The position numbers and the translations under genes are program-made. DNA of 15,625 nt from an uncultured Lachnospiraceae bacterium. Lineage in GTDB: Bacteria > Bacillota > Clostridia > Lachnospirales > Lachnospiraceae. Position 1 is the stretch's first letter. Every line of letters begins with the position of its first letter. The stretch spans positions 1 to 15,625 of the forward strand of contig CADCOU010000085.1 of NCBI GenBank assembly GCA_902803155.1, given 5' to 3'. The notes under the pieces are model-generated. The model ran no database searches. It saw nothing but the letters and a program-made list of their open reading frames with translations, and had not been told where the DNA came from. Shown here one piece after another: positions 7,060-12,865 of the stretch.

Positions 7060-8898
7060 TCAGATTACATGCGAGTGCTTGATGCGCTGCACCAGTTCCT
7101 CGTTGCTGCGGGTACGCGCGAACATGTCGAGAATACGTTCCACAGCGTCTTCGCCCTTCATGCCGTTCATCGCTCTGCGCATGACGTAGGAAGCCTCGCC
7201 CTCGTCTGTCGTGAGGAGCAGGTCCTCTCTCCTGGTTCCGGACTTCATGATATCGATGGCCGGGAATACGCGGCGCTCGGAGAGCTTGCGGTCCAGGATC
7301 AGTTCCATGTTGCCGGTTCCCTTGAATTCTTCATAGACCACATCATCCATCTTCGATCCGGTATCGACCAGCGCTGTCGCCAGGATCGTCAGACTTCCGC
7401 CCTCTCTCATGTTCCTTGCCGCACCGAAGAAACGCTTCGGCGGGTGGAGGGCTGCCGGATCGAGACCGCCGGACAGGGTTCTTCCGGAGGGCGGTACGAT
7501 CAGGTTATACGCGCGCGCAAGTCTGGTGATGGAATCCAGCAGGATCACGACATCCCTCTTGTGCTCGACCAGTCTCTTGGCCCGCTCGATCCCCATCTCT
7601 GCCACTCTCTTGTGATGCTCCGGCGTCTCGTCAAATGTGGAGTCCAGTACTTCAACGTTCTCGCCGACGATCGCTTCGCGGATATCGGTGACTTCTTCCG
7701 GGCGCTCATCGATCAGCATGATGATGATGTGCATCTCCGGATTGTTCCGCTGGATCGAGCGCGCGATGTCTTTCAGGAGCGTCGTCTTTCCTGCCTTGGG
7801 CGGGGATACGATCAGTCCTCTCTGCCCCTTTCCGATCGGGGACAGGATATCCACGATCCGCATCGCGATCTCCCGGCCTGTCCGTTCCATGCGAAGCCTT
7901 TCATCCGGGAATACCGGCGTCATCTCTTCGAAGTTAAACCGCTTCGCGGCTTCGCTCGGCATATAACCGTTTATGGTCTTGACAAACAGCAGCGCGGAGA
8001 ACTTCTCCTGCTGCGCATGTACTCTGGTATTGCCGCAGATGATATCACCGGTCTTCAGGTTGAAGCGCCTGATCTGGGACGGGGATACATAGATGTCGTC
8101 CTCCCCGGGAAGATAATTGTTTGACCGGATGAAACCGTAGCCGTCGGACATGACTTCCAGTACACCGCTCACCGTATTGCCGGAGTCAAGCTGCTTGAGT
8201 TCCATAGGCGGACGGTCGCCCTCTGCACGGTCCTGCAGACTCTCCGGGCGCTCCTGAACTCTGGTCTGCGGATTGGACTGCCGCAGTTCGCCACGTGTCA
8301 CAGGTACGGACGTTTTTTCTTCGCGGCCGCTCTCCTGCATTACTCTGGGCTGTGCCTGGTCATGCGGATGCTGCACCTGCTGCCTTCCCTGGCCCTGTGT
8401 CCTTCCCTGCGGATTCTGTCCCTGAGCCCTTCCCTGCGCCGTCTGACTCTGCGGTCTTCCCTGCACTGCCTGGCCCTGAGGCCTTCCCTGGACGGCCTGG
8501 TTCTGAGATCTTCCCTGCACTGCCTGCCCCTGATGGGACATGTTCTGGCGCGGCGCGTTTTTCGCACCGTTCTCGGATCTTCTGCCCTGGGACTGCGGCC
8601 TGCGCTCGGAAGACTGCTTCCGGACCTGTCCGGCAGACTGCGGTTCGCTCTTTGAAGCCGCTTTTGTGCGTTTTCCCGCAGGAGCTTTCTCTTCCTTCGG
8701 TGCAGAGATTTCTGCCTTCGGGACGGCATCTGCTTTCGGCGCAGCGGTATCTGCTTTCGGCGCTGAGGCAGAATCATATTCTGCAAGCGCATCGATCACC
8801 TCCGCCTTGCGCATGGCGGAAACGCCCTTTATGCCCCGTTTCTTTGCCATGTCTTTCAGCAATGTGGCGGACAAACGTTCATAATCTTCTCTTGTCAT
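7060..8898 (-). CDS. rho: Transcription termination factor Rho with long disordered insert
   Basis: Rho is a hexameric RNA-dependent ATPase that ends transcription. From the ATG at 8898 (AGGT eight bases upstream) it has 612 residues, well above the usual 420 or so. In order: the Rho_N helical domain (about 6-42); a low-complexity linker (about 43-235) with an A/P/K-rich part and then Q/G/R-rich tandem repeats; the RNA-binding cold-shock-like domain (243-306, DGYGFIR); Walker A PPKAGKTTLLK (366-376); Walker B DVVILLDSITRLARAYN (449-465); and the GRTLSGGLDPAAL block (473-485). An upstream in-frame ATG at 9060 would add 54 unrelated residues reaching past the predicted promoter, so I rejected it. 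The catalytic core looks intact. Its neighbour rpmE is the usual one in Firmicutes. Confidence 0.96.
   Translation of the reverse strand: MTREDYERLSATLLKDMAKKRGIKGVSAMRKAEVIDALAEYDSASAPKADTAAPKADAVPKAEISAPKEEKAPAGKRTKAASKSEPQSAGQVRKQSSERRPQSQGRRSENGAKNAPRQNMSHQGQAVQGRSQNQAVQGRPQGQAVQGRPQSQTAQGRAQGQNPQGRTQGQGRQQVQHPHDQAQPRVMQESGREEKTSVPVTRGELRQSNPQTRVQERPESLQDRAEGDRPPMELKQLDSGNTVSGVLEVMSDGYGFIRSNNYLPGEDDIYVSPSQIRRFNLKTGDIICGNTRVHAQQEKFSALLFVKTINGYMPSEAAKRFNFEEMTPVFPDERLRMERTGREIAMRIVDILSPIGKGQRGLIVSPPKAGKTTLLKDIARSIQRNNPEMHIIIMLIDERPEEVTDIREAIVGENVEVLDSTFDETPEHHKRVAEMGIERAKRLVEHKRDVVILLDSITRLARAYNLIVPPSGRTLSGGLDPAALHPPKRFFGAARNMREGGSLTILATALVDTGSKMDDVVYEEFKGTGNMELILDRKLSERRVFPAIDIMKSGTRREDLLLTTDEGEASYVMRRAMNGMKGEDAVERILDMFARTRSNEELVQRIKHSHVI
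8389..8523 (-). repeat. Five tandem 27-bp repeats inside rho
   Basis: Five head-to-tail units of 27 bases encode the nonapeptide AVQGRPQGQ and variants (AVQGRSQNQ, AVQGRPQGQ, AVQGRPQSQ, TAQGRAQGQ, NPQGRTQGQ; Rho residues 126-170). The frame is kept throughout, and the most C-terminal units have diverged most. The array lies within the disordered linker between the Rho_N and RNA-binding domains. Such repeats are prone to copy-number change by slippage. Confidence 0.93.
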
Positions 8899-8979
8899 AT
8901 TGTATACCTGTATTGAGATCGGTTGACGGTTCTTGATTCTTGTTCTTGTGGGTTTCTGCTGCAGATTCTGCCAGAGATA

Positions 8980-9045
8980 TCCGGTTTCAGATGACCGGAC
9001 AGCTATTGAGAAATCAGACCCGGAAACGATTCTGTGCCGTTTCCG
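8980..9045 (-). promoter_or_regulatory. Hairpins in the rho 5' leader
   Basis: Two stems lie in the predicted rho leader. One is a perfect 8-bp stem CGGAAACG/CGTTTCCG (9021-9028 with 9038-9045), at or next to the predicted transcript 5' end. The other is a 6-bp stem TCCGGT/ACCGGA (8980-8985 with 8994-8999). The remaining leader down to 8899, read on the minus strand, is A- and C-rich and poor in stable pairing. Neither stem is followed by a T-run, so they are not intrinsic terminators. A role in mRNA stability or rho autoregulation is inference. Confidence 0.45.
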
Positions 9046-9050
9046 CTGCA

Positions 9051-9080
9051 AGTATATCACATATATTGCAAAAGATGCAA
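9051..9080 (-). promoter_or_regulatory. Predicted rho promoter
   Basis: Read on the minus strand: -35 TTGCAT (9075-9080), an 18-base spacer, and -10 TATACT (9051-9056) preceded by TGA (extended -10 form). The start would be near 9044, giving a rho leader of about 146 nt. It overlaps the predicted promoter of the divergent membrane-protein gene. Confidence 0.6.
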
Positions 9081-9094
9081 AAATACTGTATCTT
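9066..9094 (+). promoter_or_regulatory. Possible promoter of the CNNM/CBS gene
   Basis: TTGCAA (9066-9071) and TATCTT (9089-9094) are separated by 17 bases and point to the plus-strand gene at 9143. The match to consensus is moderate. The -35 lies inside the spacer of the divergent rho promoter, so both could not be occupied at once. A 9-bp direct repeat TAATTCTGA (9104-9112 and 9118-9126) follows, just before the ribosome binding site. Confidence 0.4.
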
Positions 9095-9142
9095 TGTTGA
9101 AATTAATTCTGAGATACTAATTCTGAAAGGAGTGAGTTGCAC

Positions 9143-10435
9143 GTGTCATCCGACACAATTATCCAGCTCATATGTCTGGCGGTCCTGCTGTGCCTGTCCG
9201 CATTTTTCTCGTCGGCGGAGACAGCACTGACCACAGTTAACCGCATACGGATCCGCAATCTGGCGGACGACGGAAACAGAAAGGCAAAAACGGTTCTCCG
9301 CATCCTGGATTCCCAGGACAAGATGCTCAGCTGCATCCTGATCGGGAACAACATCGTCAATATCTCCGCTTCGTCCCTGACCACCACTCTGGCGATCAGA
9401 CTGTTCGGATCAAGGACAGTCGGGTATACGACCGGTATCCTGACCCTGTTCATCCTCATATTCGGAGAGATCACGCCGAAGAACGCGGCCAATGTCAACT
9501 CTGAAAAGCTGTCCCTGCGCTATGCGGGTGTCATCAACATCCTGATGGTTGTGATGACGCCGGTGATCTTCCTGGTCAACCTGCTCGCAGGCGGCGTTAT
9601 GAAGATCCTCCGGATCGACAAAGACGGCGGGGATTCCACGATCACGGAAGATGAGATCCGCACCATGGTCGATGTCAGTCACGAGGACGGCGAGACGACC
9701 GGAGCGGAGCGGGAGATGATCAACAACGTCTATGATTTCGGCGATCAGCGTGCCAGGGATGTCTGTGTCCCGCGCGCCGACATCGTATCTGTCAGCGTGG
9801 ACGACAGTTATGAGACGGTGGCGGACATTTACCGCAATGAGCACTTTACCAGGCTCCCTGTCTATGAAAATGACCGCGACCACATCGTCGGCATCCTGAA
9901 CATAAAAGACTTCTGTTTTGTGGAAGACAGAGAGCATTTCTCTCCCAGGGATCTGATGTATCCGCCGTATTATACTTTTGAGACGAAGAAGATATCGGAA
10001 CTGATGGTGGAGATGCGGGATCACGCTTCGACCGTGACCATCGTTCTGGACGAATACGGCGCTGTCAGCGGCATGCTGACTTTCGAAGACCTGATCGAGG
10101 AACTGGTCGGCGAGATCCGGGATGAATACGACCAGGATGAAAAAGACCTGATCCGTAAGCTTTCCGACCGGCAGTATCTGGTGGCGGGCAGCGTGAAGCT
10201 TGACGACCTCAATGACGCGACCGGACTGGAACTCAGTTCCGAGGATTACGACTCCATCGGAGGCTATCTGATCGAGCATCTCGGACATCTTGCCAAAAAG
10301 GGCGAGCGCATCACAGACGAGAACGGCCTGATACTGATCGCGGACAAGGTGAACATGAACCGTATCGTGAAGGTGCGGATCATCCTGCCGGAACAGAAAG
10401 TATCCGATAATCTTAATGAAGATATTACCGACTGA
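9143..10435 (+). CDS. CNNM/CBS/CorC-domain membrane protein (putative divalent-cation transporter)
   Basis: This is a hemolysin C/CorC-type protein of about 430 residues. It has an N-terminal CNNM (DUF21) membrane domain with FFSSAETALTTVNRIR (about residues 21-36) and FGEITPKNAANV (about 107-118), a CBS pair (about 200-320, with MLTFEDLIEELVGEI at the end of the second) and a C-terminal CorC_HlyC domain (about 340-418). CNNM proteins are linked to magnesium efflux and homeostasis; the exact ion here is inferred. The start is GTG at 9143 with AGGAG ten bases upstream; TTG at 9137 is possible but only four bases from that site. It is transcribed away from rho and converges on the sigma-like gene, with a shared terminator between them. 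Residue numbers are about two higher if TTG is used. Confidence 0.92.
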   Translation: MSSDTIIQLICLAVLLCLSAFFSSAETALTTVNRIRIRNLADDGNRKAKTVLRILDSQDKMLSCILIGNNIVNISASSLTTTLAIRLFGSRTVGYTTGILTLFILIFGEITPKNAANVNSEKLSLRYAGVINILMVVMTPVIFLVNLLAGGVMKILRIDKDGGDSTITEDEIRTMVDVSHEDGETTGAEREMINNVYDFGDQRARDVCVPRADIVSVSVDDSYETVADIYRNEHFTRLPVYENDRDHIVGILNIKDFCFVEDREHFSPRDLMYPPYYTFETKKISELMVEMRDHASTVTIVLDEYGAVSGMLTFEDLIEELVGEIRDEYDQDEKDLIRKLSDRQYLVAGSVKLDDLNDATGLELSSEDYDSIGGYLIEHLGHLAKKGERITDENGLILIADKVNMNRIVKVRIILPEQKVSDNLNEDITD

Positions 10436-10478
10436 TGCCGGCAGTACAGTCCATATGATCCCATGTTATTCCGGAAAT

Positions 10479-10507
10479 AATCCCCTGAGACTTTTTCTCA
10501 GGGGATT
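10479..10507. terminator. Bidirectional terminator between convergent genes
   Basis: A 12-bp perfect stem AATCCCCTGAGA / TCTCAGGGGATT with a five-base loop CTTTT lies 44 bases past the plus-strand stop (10435) and 36 bases past the minus-strand stop (10543). The flanks are A/T-rich on both sides (TATTG on plus, ATTATTTCC on minus), with no long T-run. Its position between converging genes makes a shared terminator the natural reading. Confidence 0.75.
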
Positions 10508-10542
10508 TATTGCACGATGCCTTCATTTCCGCATCAGATCAT

Positions 10543-11313
10543 TCAGATGTCTTCGATTGTCAGGTTCTCCCCGCCCACTCTGAGCATATCCCGGATCTCC
10601 TCTGTGGTGAGATCCAGATAAGCGGATACCTCTTCGATCGACGGTTTGTGTTCCAGCTGCTCTTCCAGTTCATGAACGGTCTCCGCCAGGCGGTTCATCC
10701 GGCTGAGCACCTTCGCTTCACCCCGCAGTTCCTCTTCCATCTGCCGGACACTGTCCTCAAGGTATTCTGCAGTGCGGTTCAGAAGTTTCACCCGGTAGGC
10801 GGCCAGGGATTCTTCTCTCTCCAGGTTCTCCATCGCAAGGAGCAGGCCGATATTCGCCTCCTGTATCAGATCCTCCGCATCGATCCTGCTTTCCCTTCGG
10901 TCAAACTCGCCGGCCAGATCGCACACAGCGGTGAGATACCGCGAGATCAGTGTATTCCGTGCCTCGGTATCACCGTCTGCCGCCAGATGGAACATCTTCA
11001 GTTCGATATCCTGAGGAAGAGAAGCGATCTGATCCAGTTCTTCCAGGTAACTGTCCAGCGCCGGTCTGTGCAGCCCGCTGTGGCTCAGGTCCTCCATTTC
11101 CGGGTCATACACTTCGATTCCCATCTGATCCAGATAGGAGTAGACCATCTGCAGTTTTTCGGTATCCAGCGACAGGCCCTCAAACGCATCCCGTATCCTG
11201 GCTGCCGGAAGCCGGTCACCGTTGTCCCTGGAATACTCCTTCAGTTCCTGCAGCTTCTCTCTGAATACTTTCGTTTCATCCGTCAATGTCTTTTCCCTGC
11301 TTTCCTTCTGCAT
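10543..11313 (-). CDS. Sigma-70-like protein lacking region 4
   Basis: I do not recognise this as a named protein, but its parts align with a housekeeping sigma factor. Residues 19-72 (LQELKEYSRDNGDRLP to MGIEVYDPE) resemble region 1.1. Residues 87-130 (SYLEELDQIASLPQDIELKM to ISRYLTAV) resemble region 1.2 and early region 2. Residues 144-160 (IDAEDLIQEANIGLLLA) match the core-binding DLIQEGNIGL helix of region 2.2. The aromatic-rich -10 recognition part of 2.3/2.4 is not recognisable, being replaced by an acidic helix (about 180-200). Residues 205-245 (NRLAETVHELEEQLEHKPSI onward) match region 3. The protein ends at 256, with no region 4 helix-turn-helix. The ATG at 11313 has no clear ribosome binding site; a TTG at residue 10 has AGGG eight bases upstream. 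The regulator gene ends 70 bp upstream. Confidence 0.8.
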   Translation of the reverse strand: MQKESREKTLTDETKVFREKLQELKEYSRDNGDRLPAARIRDAFEGLSLDTEKLQMVYSYLDQMGIEVYDPEMEDLSHSGLHRPALDSYLEELDQIASLPQDIELKMFHLAADGDTEARNTLISRYLTAVCDLAGEFDRRESRIDAEDLIQEANIGLLLAMENLEREESLAAYRVKLLNRTAEYLEDSVRQMEEELRGEAKVLSRMNRLAETVHELEEQLEHKPSIEEVSAYLDLTTEEIRDMLRVGGENLTIEDI

Positions 11314-11319
11314 AAGGCA

Positions 11320-11345
11320 ATGCCACTGTCAGATGGCAGTGGCAT
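11320..11345 (-). promoter_or_regulatory. Hairpin before the sigma-like gene
   Basis: A perfect 9-bp inverted repeat ATGCCACTG / CAGTGGCAT with an eight-base loop lies between the regulator stop (11384) and the sigma-like start (11313), ending only six bases before that ATG. There is no T-run after it on the minus strand, so it is not a standard terminator. It covers the place where a ribosome binding site would be expected, so it might limit translation of the sigma-like gene. Confidence 0.6.
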
Positions 11346-11383
11346 ATCATTTTCTTCCGTTCAGCTGTGTCATGTCCGGAGCC

Positions 11384-12472
11384 TTAATAATCCTGACTCT
11401 CCATATAGTTCATATACTTTACAACCATGAGAGCAATCTTCAGTGTGATTGCGTCCTCAAACACCCGAAGGTCCAGTCCGGTCTGTTTCTGCAGCTTATC
11501 AAGCCGGTATACCAGAGTATTCCTGTGAATATAGAGCTGGCGGCTGGTCTCAGACACATTCAGACTGTTCTCGAAGAACTTGTTGATCGTGGTCAGCGTC
11601 TCCTCGTCAAAGTCGTCCGGACTCTTTCCTTCAAAGACCTCCCGGATGAACATCTTGCACAGCGGGATCGGCAGCTGATAGATCAGACGCCCGATTCCAA
11701 GTGAGCTGTATGCGATCACCTGGCTGCCTGCAAAGAAGATCTTGCCGACGTTCAGAGCCATACGCGCTTCCTTATAGGAACGGGATACCTCTTTCAGTTC
11801 CCCGACGACCGTGCCGTACGAGACGATCGCCTCGCCTCTTCTGTCCTGCGGCAGCGCTTCCAGAATCGATGCGGCCATCTCTTCCATCTCCTGGCTTCCC
11901 TCACCGATCAGAAGCTCTCTGACGATGATAACGCTCTTCTCGTCGATCGCAGTGACAAAATCTCCCGGTCTTGCGGAGATCAGGCCGCGTACAAGCTCCA
12001 GCGAACTGTTTTCCCTCTCCCCGGCCAGTTCCAGGATGAAGACGACTCTGCGTGCTTCTGACTCAATGTGGAGTTTCTTTGCACGGTTATAGATATCGAC
12101 CAGAAGCAGATTATCCAGAAGCAGGTTCTTGATAAAATTGTCCTTGTCAAACCGCTCTTTGTACGCCGTGATCAGTGTCTGGATCTGGAATGCGGCCATC
12201 TTTCCGACCATATACACGTCGTCTGAACTTCCGCTTGCGATCAGTATGTACTCCAGCTGGGCATCATCCAGAATCTTGAAGAACTGATAACCCGAAATAA
12301 CCTGGCTCTCTGCAGGTGAATTGCTGAAACTTATGATGGGATCACGAAAATCCTCAGCGTGCTCGAACGTGGATGCAAGTACGATCCCTTCCGTATCCAT
12401 CACACACATATCGACCCTGCTGATCACTTTGAGACCATCCAGTGTTGACTGCAGTACCTGATTTGAGATCAT
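11384..12472 (-). CDS. CdaR/PucR-family transcriptional regulator
   Basis: This cytoplasmic DNA-binding regulator has 362 residues. The N-terminal part (about 1-133) resembles the sugar-diacid recognition domain of CdaR, starting MISNQVLQSTLDGLKVISRV, with a PAS/GAF-like core (VDMCVMDTEGIVLAS). A middle part (about 140-260) resembles the degenerate GGDEF-like segment of this family. The C-terminal PucR-type helix-turn-helix (HTH_30) is at about 295-350, with the diagnostic VSETSRQLYIHRNTLVYRLD (306-325). A strong AAGGAG is seven bases before the ATG. Relatives activate genes for sugar acids, purines or other small ligands; the ligand here is unknown. It lies downstream of glnN but is separated from it by 393 bases holding its own promoter and a structured RNA, and upstream of the sigma-like gene. 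Confidence 0.9.
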   Translation of the reverse strand: MISNQVLQSTLDGLKVISRVDMCVMDTEGIVLASTFEHAEDFRDPIISFSNSPAESQVISGYQFFKILDDAQLEYILIASGSSDDVYMVGKMAAFQIQTLITAYKERFDKDNFIKNLLLDNLLLVDIYNRAKKLHIESEARRVVFILELAGERENSSLELVRGLISARPGDFVTAIDEKSVIIVRELLIGEGSQEMEEMAASILEALPQDRRGEAIVSYGTVVGELKEVSRSYKEARMALNVGKIFFAGSQVIAYSSLGIGRLIYQLPIPLCKMFIREVFEGKSPDDFDEETLTTINKFFENSLNVSETSRQLYIHRNTLVYRLDKLQKQTGLDLRVFEDAITLKIALMVVKYMNYMESQDY

Positions 12473-12570
12473 CTGAGCACTCCTTTCCTATGAAAAAGAT
12501 CGGAAACGCTTGTTTAATCGGCTTCCTGCATGATGAATCAATAAAAACCCATCGCATTCATGTTACTTTT

Positions 12571-12585
12571 TACCATATCTTGGTA
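12571..12585. promoter_or_regulatory. Inverted repeat upstream of the CdaR/PucR gene
   Basis: TACCA-TATCT-TGGTA is a perfect 5-bp inverted repeat with a five-base centre, 99 bases upstream of the regulator start and just downstream of its predicted promoter. The size and position suit a regulator-binding site, possibly for autoregulation. This is inference from position only. Confidence 0.35.
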
Positions 12586-12587
12586 TA

Positions 12588-12616
12588 AGTGTAATCTTTT
12601 TCTACGAAAAAGGCAA
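12588..12616 (-). promoter_or_regulatory. Possible promoter of the CdaR/PucR gene
   Basis: Read on the minus strand: TTGCCT (12611-12616), a 17-base spacer, and TACACT (12588-12593). Each hexamer matches consensus at four of six positions. The spacer contains most of a 7-bp hairpin CTTTTTC/GAAAAAG (12596-12602 with 12606-12612). The surrounding 12480-12640 is A/T-rich compared with the rest of the window. Confidence 0.4.
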
Positions 12617-12646
12617 CCCATTTTTGTGAAATATGCACGAACCAAG

Positions 12647-12846
12647 TGACGATTCGCGGTTAAGATGAGGTTTTGTATCTTCCGCGTCAAACCCGCAGGG
12701 CTTGTAAGTGGAAGTGCAAAAGCGCATCTTAGAGCTGCGAAGCAGAAACTGCCCCCACAACCGTGGGCAAGAGCTGTGAAACAGCGACATACATGTGGAG
12801 CATGGATGGCCCACGGTCTGCCAGGGGCAGTTCCCGCGAATCGTCA
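12647..12846 (+). ncRNA. Candidate structured noncoding RNA, class unknown
   Basis: Nearly every base is explained by one nested fold. P1: TGACGATTCGCGG (12647-12659) pairs perfectly with CCGCGAATCGTCA (12834-12846). Inside is a four-way junction. P2 (12661-12731) is a long arm with AAGATG/CATCTT, TTTTG/CAAAA, CTTCC/GGAAG and a tip CCC-GCA-GGG. P3 is CTGC-GAA-GCAG (12735-12745). P4 is AACTGCCCC/GGGGCAGTT (12747-12755 with 12824-12832). P4 continues into P5 CCGTGGGC/GCCCACGG (12761-12768 with 12809-12816), which closes a three-way junction holding GCTGT-GAA-ACAGC (12773-12785) and a CATG-based hairpin (12788-12808). Plus-strand G-U pairs (12646 with 12847; 12660 with 12732) and TTTTATT just after P1 favour the plus strand; one pair favours minus. 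No clean plus-strand promoter was found (weak TATAAG at 12584-12589). I cannot assign it to a known family; a raiA-type or other multibranched Firmicutes RNA is possible. Confidence 0.75.
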
Positions 12847-12865
12847 TTTTATTCAGTTTAAAATA

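Noticed and set aside
7069..8124. A 351-codon plus-strand frame antisense to rho
   Set aside because: It lies wholly opposite the conserved Rho catalytic core, has no ribosome binding site, and reflects the codon bias of the real gene.
8389..8523. CRISPR-like array
   Set aside because: The 27-base units are contiguous with no unique spacers and keep a coding frame, so this is a coding tandem repeat.
8295..8936. A 213-codon P/F/A-rich plus-strand frame
   Set aside because: It is the antisense of the low-complexity rho repeats; its apparent repeats are only the mirror of the Rho nonapeptides.
8899..9060. N-terminal extension of Rho to an ATG at 9060
   Set aside because: The 54 extra residues have no family similarity and span the predicted rho promoter and leader hairpins, while the ATG at 8898 has a ribosome binding site and starts directly before the Rho_N domain.
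9410..10288. A 292-codon minus-strand frame antisense to the CNNM/CBS gene
   Set aside because: It is rich in H, D, V and I in an antisense pattern, has no ribosome binding site, and is wholly covered by a gene with clear CNNM and CBS motifs.
12647..12846. Miniature transposable element (MITE) bounded by 13-bp terminal inverted repeats
   Set aside because: I see no target-site duplication or transposase, and the interior is filled with further nested helices, which a simple MITE would not need. A repeat search of the genome could still reopen this.
12602..12847. An 81-codon minus-strand frame across the same structured region
   Set aside because: There is no ribosome binding site and the sequence is rich in C, S, H and F with no domain. 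The bases are better explained by paired RNA arms. It may be annotated as a hypothetical protein elsewhere for the same reason.
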